Positions 9,190-17,908 are shown, counted from the first letter of the stretch. The stretch is DNA of 56,398 bases from JBDRLU01 sp043812795 (GCA_043812795.1 JBDRLU010000053.1:1-56398), one strand, 5' to 3'. A program made the numbers and translations. The notes: generated by a model not told the origin, from the letters alone.

Positions 9190-9798
9190 TCAGACCTGCG
9201 GTTCCCTCACCATTTCCCAAATGGGAATATCAAATATTGGTAGAGTGATCCTCTTGAGCAGCCTGCACCCGAAATGTTCGTACATCTTCACATTCTCTTC
9301 AACCTGGACATCCAGATAGAGTTGGCGCCTTTCTCGATCCGATTTTTCAATTGCCGCGTCTATCAGCTTTCTTCCGAATCCCTTACCCTGCAGCTCGGTA
9401 GCGACACCGACAATCAGCAGGTATAAGTAGGTGCTCCCAGCCATATGTTCATGACGATCTTCAAGAACCGGTTTCAAGGCAGGTCCCATCCTCTTCAAAG
9501 CATTCAATCCCATTCTCATCACCGCACCCATGTTTCCGCTGCGTATTATTTGCCATGCGGTCATGTCGGCATACTTTCCTGGGACCCATGCTACAACTCC
9601 TTCCAAGTTTTCCGAGGGAGCATAGACCTCACCATACTTCAGACCCTGCTTGACAGACGCCTCGGACATGGCGCGGAACTTCTTCACCAAATCGGGTTCT
9701 CCTTCAAAGATCTTGTTCCAGAGAGGATCACGCTGAAAGGCATCAGCCAATACCTTTCCGGCCTGCGTGATATCTCCCTTTTGTACTCTGTATAGCAT
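9190..9798 (-). CDS. GNAT-family N-acetyltransferase
   Basis: This 202-residue protein shows the GNAT acetyl-CoA pyrophosphate loop around residues 137-148 (VATELQGKGFGRKLI, pattern Q-x-x-G-x-G) preceded by the beta-4 strand YLYLLIVGV. The C-terminal half has the typical LYLDVQVEENVKMYEHFGCRL strand-helix that closes the fold. The ATG is preceded by GGGAGG. It is a single gene with no operon partner, so the acceptor substrate is unknown. Confidence 0.85.
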   Translation of the reverse strand: MLYRVQKGDITQAGKVLADAFQRDPLWNKIFEGEPDLVKKFRAMSEASVKQGLKYGEVYAPSENLEGVVAWVPGKYADMTAWQIIRSGNMGAVMRMGLNALKRMGPALKPVLEDRHEHMAGSTYLYLLIVGVATELQGKGFGRKLIDAAIEKSDRERRQLYLDVQVEENVKMYEHFGCRLLKRITLPIFDIPIWEMVREPQV

Positions 9799-10107
9799 TC
9801 ATTCCTCCCTCTTCGTGTTAGGGTTAGGAAAACCAGCAATCATATATTGCACCATCTGCACAACCAATGCCAATAATACTTGGTAAGGGCGAAGGCAAGG
9901 CTGGGAGGAGTACGATAATCAAGCTGTTTCTTGTTAGGGCACTTTATGACTAATTGTGTGAAGAACGATTGAACATTACCGAGGATTATGACTACGCCCT
10001 CTTTTTATCATTTCCCCTCTCCTGACAGGAGAGGGTTCACCCTGAAGGTTCATCCTGAAGGGGTGAGGTCGGACTCCAAGAAAACGCCGGGCAAAGACAG
10101 ATAACGT
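9799..10107. other. intergenic region without a gene, with a palindromic repeat
   Basis: No convincing coding frame is present. It holds a weak minus-strand promoter candidate for the acetyltransferase (TTGGTT 9867-9862, TATGAT 9844-9839, 17-base spacer). It also holds a near-perfect palindrome at 10015-10035 (10-base arms around one A), followed by two copies of a TTCAxCCTGAAGG unit (10036-10060). The latter looks like a dispersed intergenic repeat. Confidence 0.5.
10015..10035. repeat. short palindrome, likely dispersed intergenic repeat or terminator
   Basis: The arms CCCTCTCCTG and CAGGAGAGGG flank a single A. It follows a run of T (CTTTTTATCATTT) and sits downstream of the minus-strand nitroreductase, so it may also act as that gene's terminator. 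No second exact copy is seen in the window. Confidence 0.5.
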
Positions 10108-10761
10108 TTACCTGAGCACTTCACATACTTCGGAGAAAGGCCGCCGCGCCCTAGGTGCTGGACTCTCGGCCGGATAACCTACCGGAATGAAAGTGATGAC
10201 ATCCATACTGGGGGGCACGTGCAGTATTTTCTCTATCTCACCTTTGGCCTGCATCGGGCCGGTCATCCAGACGGCACCTAAACCCAGCGCATGCAACACC
10301 AGCACCAGATAAGCTGTCGCCGCTGAAGCCGACTGAATACGGCTGTCAGCCGTGTTCCGCCATTGCCGCATTTGAGCCGCCTGCGGGTCAGTCTTTTCCC
10401 GGGCCGCCATAACCTGGTCAGGTAGCGACTGGTACTGAGACGTCGCCACCACAATAGCCGCCGGAGCGCTCCGGAAAAAGCCCGCCCTCTCCCGCCAGCC
10501 ACTGGCAACATCGCCATGTTCTTTGGCCTCGGGCCACGAAGCCACCTGGTCGGCGCTGGCCTGAACGGCATCGGCGATACGGTTGAGGGTTTCCCGGTTA
10601 AGGATAACGTAGAAATGCCAGTTCTGCTGATTACCGCCGTTCGGTGCCCATACCGCTAACTGGAGTGCCTTCACCAGCAATGATTCCGGCACCGGCTTGT
10701 CCTCCCAGACACGGATTGAACGGCGCTCCCTGATTAATTTGACAAGGTCATCGAATTCCAC
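10108..10761 (-). CDS. nitroreductase family protein
   Basis: This 217-residue flavoprotein has the FMN-binding N-terminal motif RRSIRVWEDKPVP (about residues 13-25), followed by the APNGGNQQNWHFYV substrate/flavin loop and the C-terminal GLGAVWMTGP segment. Members reduce nitro groups, quinones or other acceptors with NAD(P)H and usually form dimers. It has a GTG start and stands alone, divergent from dnaJ. The actual substrate is not predictable. Confidence 0.85.
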   Translation of the reverse strand: MEFDDLVKLIRERRSIRVWEDKPVPESLLVKALQLAVWAPNGGNQQNWHFYVILNRETLNRIADAVQASADQVASWPEAKEHGDVASGWRERAGFFRSAPAAIVVATSQYQSLPDQVMAAREKTDPQAAQMRQWRNTADSRIQSASAATAYLVLVLHALGLGAVWMTGPMQAKGEIEKILHVPPSMDVITFIPVGYPAESPAPRARRPFSEVCEVLR

Positions 10762-10851
10762 GACTATTTTCCCTTCCCGCCATTACGGCTAACCTTATTT
10801 CCCTTATCTCAGAATAGTTAGAAATATTTTATTAACTTTATTGATAACCCG

Positions 10852-10880
10852 TTGACAGGAACGTGTGGTTGGTCTATAAT
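10852..10880 (+). promoter_or_regulatory. consensus promoter of the dnaJ-hspR-clpC operon
   Basis: TTGACA (10852-10857) and TATAAT (10875-10880) are both perfect consensus, with a 17-base spacer. The ATG of dnaJ is at 10904, so the leader is short. I looked for the HspR operator (CTTGAGT-N7-ACTCAAG) around it and did not see one. Confidence 0.75.
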
Positions 10881-10903
10881 GTATTTAATTATGAGGCAAA
10901 GAG

Positions 10904-11893
10904 ATGGCAGGTAAGGACTATTATAGCATACTGGGAGTGAAGCGGGACGCGAGCGAAGCGGAAATCAAACAGGCTTACCGCCGGCTGGCGCGTAAATACC
11001 ATCCTGACGTTAATCCGGGGAATACGACCGCTGAAGCCATGTTCAAGGAAGTCAACGAGGCTTACGAGGTCCTGTCCAATAAGGAAAAACGTCAGAAATA
11101 TGACCAGTATGGCGACAAATGGCAGTATGCCGACCAGTTCGCCAAAGCCCGGGCACAAGGGCCGTTTCAGAATTTTAGCCAGCAGGGCACGGCACAGAAT
11201 TTTCGCTTTGAAGATAGCGATAGCGATATCGATAGTTTACTAAGTGACCTTTTACGGGGTTTCGGCGGTGGCCGGCGGGGGGCACGGCCGAAACGCAGCC
11301 TGGATATCGAATACCCTGTCGAAATTACTCTCGAGGAAGCCTATGCCGGAACCAGCCGTCTACTCACCCTGCAGATGGAAGAGCCTTGTCCCCGCTGCCG
11401 TGGTACCGGCCGGATTCATACCGCCCTGTGCTCGACATGCCGTGGCACTGGAGCCGTCCTCCGTCCCGAGCAACTTGAAGTCAAAATTCCGCCGGGAGTG
11501 CGGGATGGCTCCCGTGTCCGTGTCGCCGGGAAAGGCAGATTAGGTGACGGAGGCACTCACGGGGACCTTTATCTGATAACGGCCATCAAACCCCACACTG
11601 TTTTCGAGAGAAGAGGCGATGATTTATACGCCGAAGTGGCCGTCCCGTTGACCGCAGCCCTGCTGGGTGGTGAGGTATCAGTACCTACCCCCAAGGGTAA
11701 ACTGATGCTCAAGATTCCGCCGGAAACGCAGAACGGACGTGTTTTCCGTCTCGCCGGGCAAGGAATGCCCAGCCTCGGCAACACTTCCCATGGCGACCTG
11801 CTGGCCAAGGTAAACATAGTTTTACCGACCCATCTTTCCGGAGAGGAAAAAAGACTGCTCGAGCAGCTCAACCGGCTCCGACCGGCTAATTGA
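10904..11893 (+). CDS. dnaJ: DnaJ-type co-chaperone with half-size zinc finger
   Basis: This 329-residue Hsp40 has an N-terminal J domain (residues 1-70) with the essential HPD at 33-35. A linker with GF-rich patches (FGGGRRG) follows, then a zinc centre with only two CxxCxGxG repeats (CPRCRGTG and CSTCRGTG, about residues 161-185) instead of the four of classical DnaJ, then the C-terminal substrate-binding domains. It is therefore intermediate between DnaJ and CbpA types. It should stimulate the DnaK ATPase, but no dnaK or grpE is in the window. It opens an operon with hspR 16 bases downstream. Confidence 0.88.
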   Translation: MAGKDYYSILGVKRDASEAEIKQAYRRLARKYHPDVNPGNTTAEAMFKEVNEAYEVLSNKEKRQKYDQYGDKWQYADQFAKARAQGPFQNFSQQGTAQNFRFEDSDSDIDSLLSDLLRGFGGGRRGARPKRSLDIEYPVEITLEEAYAGTSRLLTLQMEEPCPRCRGTGRIHTALCSTCRGTGAVLRPEQLEVKIPPGVRDGSRVRVAGKGRLGDGGTHGDLYLITAIKPHTVFERRGDDLYAEVAVPLTAALLGGEVSVPTPKGKLMLKIPPETQNGRVFRLAGQGMPSLGNTSHGDLLAKVNIVLPTHLSGEEKRLLEQLNRLRPAN

Positions 11894-11909
11894 TAGGTGG
11901 TGTGATTAT

Positions 11910-12221
11910 ATGAGTTCAAACGGCGAAGAGCCTCGTTATGTGATAAGTGTCGCAGCACGGATGCTGGGTGTCCGGACTTATACCTTGCGTTACTATGAGA
12001 AGGTTGGCATAATAGAGCCAACGCGGTCTGAGGGCAATATCCGTCTCTACTCAGACAAAGACATCGCTTACCTGAAGCATGTTAAGCAGCTCATGGAAGA
12101 CCTCGGCGTTAATCTTGCCGGAGTCGAGCTTATCTTGCGTATGGTACGGCATGTCAGCGAGTTACAGCACCACATCGAAGAACTTGAAGCCGAGCTCAAG
12201 CAGTCTAAACCTGAGCCGTAG
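11910..12221 (+). CDS. hspR: HspR-like MerR-family heat-shock repressor
   Basis: This 103-residue protein has an N-terminal winged helix-turn-helix of the MerR type (about residues 8-77: YVISVAARMLGVRTYTLRYYE, then GNIRLYSDKDI) and a C-terminal coiled coil (HIEELEAELKQ) for dimerisation. The sequence and its position next to dnaJ are typical of HspR, the repressor of dnaK/clpB operons in actinobacteria and several other phyla, which uses DnaK as co-repressor. It very likely represses its own operon, including clpC. There is no metal or drug-binding cysteine set. Confidence 0.85.
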   Translation: MSSNGEEPRYVISVAARMLGVRTYTLRYYEKVGIIEPTRSEGNIRLYSDKDIAYLKHVKQLMEDLGVNLAGVELILRMVRHVSELQHHIEELEAELKQSKPEP

Positions 12222-12253
12222 TGCCTGATAGCTCTGGAAATGGAGGCCATATT

Positions 12254-12817
12254 TTGAGCGACCTGGAACTTTTTCTGAAAGAGAAGCTAAAGCCGATACA
12301 CCGGGCACACTATGCGCTCTGGGTTTACTGGTGGCCCTGGTGGAGAAATCTCTACAGCCGGCGGTCGATTTTACGAAAGTGGGGGCAAGCGAATCTAGTA
12401 CAACAAGGGCAGACCGTCCTCGATTTTGGCTGTGGCACCGGTTCCTTTACCATCCCGGCCGCTCGAATCATTGGCGACAAGGGCAAAGTCTATGCCCTGG
12501 ACTGTTTCCCCCGCCAACTGGAAATAGTAACCAGGGAATCACAAAAAGAAGGCTTAACTAACATCGAGACCATACTCTCGGACAGCAAATTAAGCTTACC
12601 TGACGGCAGTATCGATGTCATCTGGATGTGCGATGTTATCCATGAGATAAGAGAGAAGCGGGCAGTACTGGAAGAGCTTCATCGCATCCTGAAAGAAAAC
12701 GGCACACTTGCCATCTATGACTCGATGAGAGATAGACTGCTGTCATACACCTCCGGTCTCTTTGACCTGGCCGGTAGCGACGCCAAGCTTTATCGATTTA
12801 CCAAAATAACCAAATAG
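12254..12817 (+). CDS. class I SAM-dependent methyltransferase
   Basis: This protein of about 187 residues has the glycine-rich SAM-binding motif I (VLDFGCGTGSFT), an acidic residue at the end of strand 2 (YALDCF) and motif post-I (DVIWMCDVIHEI), all typical of small methyltransferases of the UbiE/MenG type. The frame is open from GTG 12221, but GGAGG lies seven bases before TTG 12254, which I take as start. It is the third gene of the hspR operon. The C-terminus is short, and the substrate is unknown. Confidence 0.75.
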   Translation: MSDLELFLKEKLKPIHRAHYALWVYWWPWWRNLYSRRSILRKWGQANLVQQGQTVLDFGCGTGSFTIPAARIIGDKGKVYALDCFPRQLEIVTRESQKEGLTNIETILSDSKLSLPDGSIDVIWMCDVIHEIREKRAVLEELHRILKENGTLAIYDSMRDRLLSYTSGLFDLAGSDAKLYRFTKITK

Positions 12818-12841
12818 CGTAGCAAGAGGTACCCGTTCGAA

Positions 12842-13483
12842 GTGAGCCAACTTGTGCAAGAAGAAAAGAGCCACCGGCATATTTATATCATCGGTAGCGT
12901 GAGCCTTTTGCTCACGATAATATTAGCTATCGCCACGGTCTATTATTGGAAAGAGATACGAGCTTCGTTAAGCTATTACGGTTATGCTGGTGGTTTCGTA
13001 GTCAGCATTCTCGGTGGGATAGCTGTCATTCCCGCCCCTAGCTTGCTCATAGTTTTTACCCTGGGTCACGCGTTAAATCCTTTTTTCGTCGGGCTCATCG
13101 CCGGCCTGGGGGAAGCCATGGGTGGAATAACAACGTATCTCACCGGGGCTGGCTTCGGTAGCATCTTCTCACGGCTCAACCCTCACGGCGCAACAGATTC
13201 GGGGTACCACCCGATTCCAGCAACGTTCCGGATGCGAGCTCAAACATTTTATAACCGCGTATCCCGCTGGGCCGAGGGACGTGGAAGCGCCTGGACCGTC
13301 TTTATCACGTCGGCGCTGGTCTTCAGCCCGTATTATTTTGCCGGCATTGCCGCCGGTACCCTTCGTATTGGCCTATGGCGCTTTTTCCTGCTTAGCTGGG
13401 CCGGCAAGACGGTAAAGGGCATGATGGTCGCCTTCGCCGGGTACTACGGTATATCCCTGCTACTGAAACTATTTGGTGGTTAG
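12842..13483 (+). CDS. VTT/DedA-family (SNARE-associated) membrane protein
   Basis: This 213-residue protein has about five hydrophobic segments (near residues 17-35, 45-62, 64-90, 150-175 and 185-210). The central region matches the VTT domain: a re-entrant IAVIPAPSLLIVFTLG loop and the conserved G-x-x-x-G in GLGEAMGGITTY. DedA/VTT proteins are linked to lipid scrambling and envelope stress. It is cotranscribed with heat-shock genes, two bases from the next gene. It has a GTG start. Confidence 0.7.
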   Translation: MSQLVQEEKSHRHIYIIGSVSLLLTIILAIATVYYWKEIRASLSYYGYAGGFVVSILGGIAVIPAPSLLIVFTLGHALNPFFVGLIAGLGEAMGGITTYLTGAGFGSIFSRLNPHGATDSGYHPIPATFRMRAQTFYNRVSRWAEGRGSAWTVFITSALVFSPYYFAGIAAGTLRIGLWRFFLLSWAGKTVKGMMVAFAGYYGISLLLKLFGG

Positions 13484-13485
13484 TT

Positions 13486-14289
13486 ATGACCGATGACTCC
13501 ATATTTCTGCACGAAGATGCTGAGTATCTAGCCCGGCAGCTTTTTGGCAACGACGACAAAAAGTGTGCCAGCTTTATTGCCCGCCTGGTGGGTATCTGTC
13601 AACAGGCACAAACTAAAGATATCCTTATCATCCATAACCCCGGTGGCTGGGGCGATACGCCCCTCGAGCGTTGTCAGCAATGGGAACGTAGTATCGTCGA
13701 GGGCGTGAGCCAGACTATCGAAAATATGGGTTACACCCGGTTAGTTATCCAGCATTTCCGTACGGGCATCGGTCTGAAGGAAAAGGTGCAGGATATTAAA
13801 GAACAGGCTAATTTCTTCAACACCAAGGCGTGGATGATGGCGACGGAACTGAGATTTATCTGCCGTCATGTTACTCCCCTTAGAATAATACTAATCGGGG
13901 TGAGCCAGGGGGCCGCTTTTACCAATGCGGTTTTACAGGTGGCGCCCGAGCTTGACGGTACTTACAGCATCGAGGTGGGTACGCCAGCCTTGCCCTTTTC
14001 ATATTTGTCCCGGCGGGTAATTACCAAACAGACACTGGCTCTTGATAACAACGGGATAAAGCCCGACCGTGTTGTCGAGGTAAACTTATGGGCGATGTTT
14101 GCAGCCGTTTCCGCCGCTCCTTTTCGGTACCTCAAATATCGCCTCCAGGGAAAGCCGATAAAATTGACCTATTGCATTAACGTTCCCGGGCATGACTATA
14201 ACTGGGAATATCCCAAAGTCAGACAACAAATCGAAAATTTTCTCACCGTGTGCCTCGGCACACGTTCACGAGTAGGAGGTAAGCGATGA
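13486..14289 (+). CDS. uncharacterised alpha/beta-hydrolase-like protein
   Basis: This 267-residue protein has no family I can name with confidence. A nucleophile-elbow-like motif GVSQG (about residues 142-146, after strand IILIG) and a late VPGHDYNW histidine suggest an alpha/beta-hydrolase fold. An early loop HNPGGWGDTPLE could form the oxyanion site. No signal peptide is seen, although AMFAAVSAAPFRYL is hydrophobic. Its stop overlaps the clpC start (ATGA), so the two are translationally coupled. Function unknown; its place in a stress operon is the only clue. Confidence 0.6.
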   Translation: MTDDSIFLHEDAEYLARQLFGNDDKKCASFIARLVGICQQAQTKDILIIHNPGGWGDTPLERCQQWERSIVEGVSQTIENMGYTRLVIQHFRTGIGLKEKVQDIKEQANFFNTKAWMMATELRFICRHVTPLRIILIGVSQGAAFTNAVLQVAPELDGTYSIEVGTPALPFSYLSRRVITKQTLALDNNGIKPDRVVEVNLWAMFAAVSAAPFRYLKYRLQGKPIKLTYCINVPGHDYNWEYPKVRQQIENFLTVCLGTRSRVGGKR

Positions 14290-16745
14290 AACAGGAAAGA
14301 TTTACCGAACAAGCACAGGAAGCGCTGGCTCTTTCCCAGGAGCTGGTGCGTCAATATCATCATGGCCAGTGGGATGTGGAACATATCCTGCTGGCGCTAC
14401 TACAGCAGGAGCAGGGTCTGGTGGGCGATATCTTACGCGAACTCAGCGTCGATGTCGAAGCGGTCAAGCAGGAAGTGACCAATGCCCTATCAAGGAGCCC
14501 TCGCCTGACCTATGAGACGCCACAAATCTATGCCACGCCCCGTGTCGGCCAGCTCCTTCAGACTGCGGAGGCCGAGGCCGACCGTTTGAAAGATGAGTTT
14601 ACCGGCACCGAGCACTTGCTGATTGCCATCACTGCGGAAACCAAGGGCGAAGCCGCCGCCATTCTCAAGCGCTTCGGCGTTGACCAGGAAAAGGTGTTCC
14701 TTGCTCTGCAGAAGCTACGCGGCGGGCATCGGGTCACTGACGCCCGCGCGGAAAGCAAGTACCGTTCTCTCCAAAAATACGGGCGCGACCTCACCGAGCT
14801 GGCCCGAGAGGGTAAGCTCGACCCGGTAATCGGGCGGGAGGAAGAAATCAAGCGGGTGATGCAAATACTGACACGGCGGACGAAGAATAACCCCGTTGTC
14901 GTCGGTGAAGCTGGCGTGGGGAAGACGGCCATCGCCGAAGGGCTGGCCCAGAAAATTGCCGCTGACGATGTTCCCGATTCCTTGAAAGGACGGCGTATCA
15001 TCGCCCTCGACATGGGGGCCATGGTAGCCGGCAGCAAATTCCGCGGCGAGTTCGAGGAGAGACTGAAAGCGGTCATGGACGAGGTCAGAGAGTCCAAAGG
15101 TGAAGTTATACTGTTCATTGATGAGATTCATACCGTCGTCGGGGCCGGTGCCGCCGAGGGGGCCATTGCCGCCAGCAATATGCTTAAGCCGGCGCTGGCT
15201 CACGGCGAACTGCAATGCGTCGGCGCCACCACTCTTGACGAATATCGCCAGTTTATTGAAAAGGACAAGGCCCTGGAACGGCGCTTCCAGCCTGTTTTCC
15301 TCACCGAACCTACTGTGGAAGCAACTATCGAGATGCTACATGGGCTACGTCCCAGGTATGAAGCTCATCATAAGATTAAAATCAGCGACGAAGCCCTGGA
15401 GGCGGCCGCCCGGCTCAGCCAGCGTTATATCTCCGATAGGCACCTGCCCGATAAGGCAATCGACCTTATCGACGAAGCGGCCAGTAAGCTACGCATCGAT
15501 ACTGAAAGCGCTCCCCCCGAGGTCAAATCTCTTGAGCAGCGCCTGAAACAATTGACCAATGAAGAGGAGGCGGTTTCCCAGCGTCAGGACTACGAGCGTG
15601 CTGCCCAGCTCAAGAGCGAACGGCTGCGTCTGGAAGACGAATATAACCGGGCCAAGAGCGAGTGGCTGAAGCACGAGAAGATTGATAGCACGGTGGACAA
15701 AGAAAAGATTGCCGAGCTTATCTCCAAATGGACCGGCATTCCCGTTTCTCAGATGCTCGAAGGCGATAAAGAAAAATTCCTTCACATGGAAGAGCACATC
15801 CACGAAAGGCTGGTTGACCAGCAGGAAGCCGTTACCGCAATTTCTGAGGCTATCCGACGGAGTATGTCCGGTCTTAAAGACCCGCGGCGACCTATCGGCA
15901 GCTTTCTTTTCCTCGGCCCGACCGGCGTCGGCAAGACCGAGCTCGCCCGGACTTTGGCCTGGTTCCTGTTCGGTGACGAGAACGCCATGGTACGCCTCGA
16001 TATGTCCGAATATCAGGAAAAACATACAGTCGCCCGTCTTATCGGCTCGCCACCCGGCTACGTCGGCTACGAGGAAGGCGGCCAGCTTACCGAAACGGTA
16101 CGGCGGCGTCCCTACCGTGTCATCCTGCTCGATGAAATCGAAAAGGCACATCCTGAGGTCTTCAATACCCTGCTCCAGGTCTTCGATGACGGCCGGCTGA
16201 CCGACGGCCACGGCCGTACGGTGGACTTCAAAAATACCGTGGTTATCATGACCAGCAATGCCGGCGTCGAACTCATCAAACGCGAGTCCCGCCTCGGCTT
16301 TTTGCCGCCCAAAGACGAGACCCAGGCACACAAGGACAGTTACGAGAGCATGAAAGAAAAGGTGATGGATGAGGTAAAGCGGACTTTCCGCCCTGAGTTT
16401 ATCAACCGTCTCGATGATATTATCGTTTTCCATGAGCTTGCCGAGGGCCAATTGAGACAAATCATCGACCTGCTGGTCAAAGACCTCGAAGGGCGCCTGG
16501 CTGACCGCAAGCTGAAACTGGAAGTGAGCGAGGTAGCCAAATCGTGGCTGGCGAAAGTCGGCTTCGACCCGATATACGGGGCCCGGCCGTTGCGGCGGGC
16601 ACTGGAACGCTATATTGAAAACCCGCTTGCGGCAAAAATGCTCAGCGGTGAATTCAAAGAAGGCGAGACTATTCGGGTTGACCTGGTCAATGAGACCCTG
16701 ACTTTTGCCACCGGGAAACCGGAGAAAGTCGGCCGTAAACGTTAA
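14286..16745 (+). CDS. clpC: ClpC-type AAA+ unfoldase
   Basis: This 819-residue Hsp100 ATPase has an N-terminal Clp repeat domain (1-145), a first AAA+ module (Walker A GEAGVGKTA near 207, Walker B LFIDEIHT), a short middle coiled coil with a UVR-like stretch (about 415-475), and a second AAA+ module (Walker A GPTGVGKTE near 544, Walker B ILLDEIEKAH). The short M domain separates it from ClpB, whose M domain is much longer. I see no clear IGF/LGF-type ClpP loop by eye, although RESRLGFLPP (between the second Walker B and sensor regions) is at about the right place. It is the last gene of the hspR operon, followed by a strong hairpin. Confidence 0.88.
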   Translation: MKQERFTEQAQEALALSQELVRQYHHGQWDVEHILLALLQQEQGLVGDILRELSVDVEAVKQEVTNALSRSPRLTYETPQIYATPRVGQLLQTAEAEADRLKDEFTGTEHLLIAITAETKGEAAAILKRFGVDQEKVFLALQKLRGGHRVTDARAESKYRSLQKYGRDLTELAREGKLDPVIGREEEIKRVMQILTRRTKNNPVVVGEAGVGKTAIAEGLAQKIAADDVPDSLKGRRIIALDMGAMVAGSKFRGEFEERLKAVMDEVRESKGEVILFIDEIHTVVGAGAAEGAIAASNMLKPALAHGELQCVGATTLDEYRQFIEKDKALERRFQPVFLTEPTVEATIEMLHGLRPRYEAHHKIKISDEALEAAARLSQRYISDRHLPDKAIDLIDEAASKLRIDTESAPPEVKSLEQRLKQLTNEEEAVSQRQDYERAAQLKSERLRLEDEYNRAKSEWLKHEKIDSTVDKEKIAELISKWTGIPVSQMLEGDKEKFLHMEEHIHERLVDQQEAVTAISEAIRRSMSGLKDPRRPIGSFLFLGPTGVGKTELARTLAWFLFGDENAMVRLDMSEYQEKHTVARLIGSPPGYVGYEEGGQLTETVRRRPYRVILLDEIEKAHPEVFNTLLQVFDDGRLTDGHGRTVDFKNTVVIMTSNAGVELIKRESRLGFLPPKDETQAHKDSYESMKEKVMDEVKRTFRPEFINRLDDIIVFHELAEGQLRQIIDLLVKDLEGRLADRKLKLEVSEVAKSWLAKVGFDPIYGARPLRRALERYIENPLAAKMLSGEFKEGETIRVDLVNETLTFATGKPEKVGRKR

Positions 16746-16750
16746 GCTTT

Positions 16751-16781
16751 GGTTAGCAGGTCAGTATCTGACCTGCTAACC
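16751..16781 (+). terminator. strong hairpin terminating the hspR-clpC operon
   Basis: Perfect 14-bp arms (16751-16764 and 16768-16781) flank a TAT loop, six bases after the clpC stop. There is no long T run after it, so it may act partly as an mRNA-stabilising hairpin. Confidence 0.7.
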
Positions 16782-16795
16782 CACTTCAGGCCAAC

Positions 16796-16824
16796 TTGTC
16801 ATTATTGGTACTTTCTGTTAAATT
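16796..16824 (+). promoter_or_regulatory. promoter of tRNA-Ala
   Basis: TTGTCA (16796-16801) and TAAATT (16819-16824) have a 17-base spacer and lie 11 bases before the mature 5' end of the tRNA. Confidence 0.55.
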
Positions 16825-16835
16825 AAGAAGTCTGC

Positions 16836-16911
16836 GGGGCCGTAGTTCAGTTGGGAGAACGTTTCACTGGCAGTGAAAAGGTAAGGGGTTCGAATCCCCT
16901 CGGCTCCACCA
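16836..16911 (+). tRNA. tRNA-Ala (anticodon GGC)
   Basis: A full cloverleaf is visible: acceptor GGGGCCG pairing with CGGCTCC, a D arm, an anticodon stem TTTCA/TGAAA with loop CTGGCAG (anticodon GGC), a T arm AGGGG-TTCGAAT-CCCCT, discriminator A and an encoded CCA (16909-16911). Confidence 0.93.
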
Positions 16912-16938
16912 ATACATCTCCCGAACCTTTGGCTACCA

Positions 16939-16947
16939 TGCTATAAT
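16939..16947 (+). promoter_or_regulatory. possible extended -10 element
   Basis: TGCTATAAT reads as an extended -10 with perfect TATAAT (16942-16947), but there is no clear -35 box, and the next start codon is 83 bases away (17030). It may drive the membrane coiled-coil gene. Confidence 0.35.
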
Positions 16948-17029
16948 AACTTCCATTAGACGATGTTTGATAGCTCCGCGCTAAATACTGTTCCGTACTC
17001 TTCGGGGAGCGGGTAGAAAGGAGGTAATT

Positions 17030-17809
17030 ATGGACTGGGGTCTTTTCGGGCTTGGTATGGTAGGTGCTCTGGTGACGGTTTACCTCTCTAAGGATGAAAT
17101 CATTCCGGAATTCCGTGCAATTTTTGACACCTCAGAGATAGAGAAAGGGTGCTCCGAATTGCTGGAGAAGAATAAGAAAACAAGAAAGGAAATCGACGAC
17201 GCTCAGGCGAAGCTATTAAAGAATCCATCGCCAGATGAGAAAGAGAGCCTGAACACTTACATCGGGACGTCACAGGAGGAATTACGCGAGGATACGAAGA
17301 GATTACAGAAGCTTGAGAATGAAATGATGTGGAGCCAGATTTGGCGCAAAGGTGTTGGTATCCTTGTTTATATTGTTCTTGGTGGTGTTTTTGGCGCGCT
17401 GCTGGCTGACTGGGTGAAGATAGAAGGTACTACCGGGGCTCTACCCAGGGTGCTGGTGGCTGTGGTTGTCGGTGCCGGCTGGACCGGCTATTTGTCAGCC
17501 ATCGGCCTGAAATCACTTTCGAAGAAAACCGACGAGGCGATTCAGAATAATCAAAAAGATGCCAGCCAGACCATTGCCGAGTTGAAGAAAGCAGTTGAAG
17601 AGCTGGCAAAAAAGATAACGGAGCAATCTGCCAAACCCGCCGCAGCGGCCGGAAGAGGTACCGTAGCACAGCCGGAAGTTGAGCCGATAACTATCAGCCA
17701 GCTGGTAGAAAATTTCAGGAAGGATGCGGACAATGCGGATATTGCGTTACAGAGTAAGTTCGACCTTACCAGACGCCAGGTGCAGCGAGGCCTGAAAGGA
17801 ATCCTGTAA
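17030..17809 (+). CDS. membrane-anchored coiled-coil protein, function unknown
   Basis: This 259-residue protein starts at an ATG preceded by AAAGGAGGT. It has a hydrophobic N-terminus (residues 4-20), a charged helical stretch (about 35-105) likely to form a coiled coil, two hydrophobic segments (about 112-128 and 138-160), a second charged helix (165-200) and an Ala-rich linker. The arrangement suggests two or three membrane passes with cytoplasmic coils. No enzymatic motif is visible and I do not recognise a family. It sits alone between two tRNA genes. Confidence 0.7.
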   Translation: MDWGLFGLGMVGALVTVYLSKDEIIPEFRAIFDTSEIEKGCSELLEKNKKTRKEIDDAQAKLLKNPSPDEKESLNTYIGTSQEELREDTKRLQKLENEMMWSQIWRKGVGILVYIVLGGVFGALLADWVKIEGTTGALPRVLVAVVVGAGWTGYLSAIGLKSLSKKTDEAIQNNQKDASQTIAELKKAVEELAKKITEQSAKPAAAAGRGTVAQPEVEPITISQLVENFRKDADNADIALQSKFDLTRRQVQRGLKGIL

Positions 17810-17834
17810 CCGGGCTTTAGCACCGTTTTGACCT

Positions 17835-17908
17835 GCCCCAGTAGCTCAGGTGGATAGAGCAGCGGTTTCCTAAACCGCGTGTCGGGCGTTCGAGTCGCCC
17901 CTGGGGTA
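17835..17908 (+). tRNA. tRNA-Arg (anticodon CCT)
   Basis: Acceptor GCCCCAG pairs with CTGGGGT (one G-U at the end). The anticodon stem GCGGT/ACCGC carries loop TTCCTAA, giving anticodon CCT. The T arm is GGGCG-TTCGAGT-CGCCC and the discriminator is A. CCA is not encoded. Confidence 0.92.

Noticed and set aside
10036..10060. Possible CRISPR-like repeats (TTCAxCCTGAAGG)
   Set aside because: Only two adjacent imperfect copies with no spacers; no cas genes in the window.
10840..10904. HspR operator (HAIR) near the dnaJ promoter
   Set aside because: I searched by eye for CTTGAGT and ACTCAAG half-sites and found none.
15489..16460. Long minus-strand frame opposite clpC
   Set aside because: Antisense shadow of a conserved AAA+ gene.
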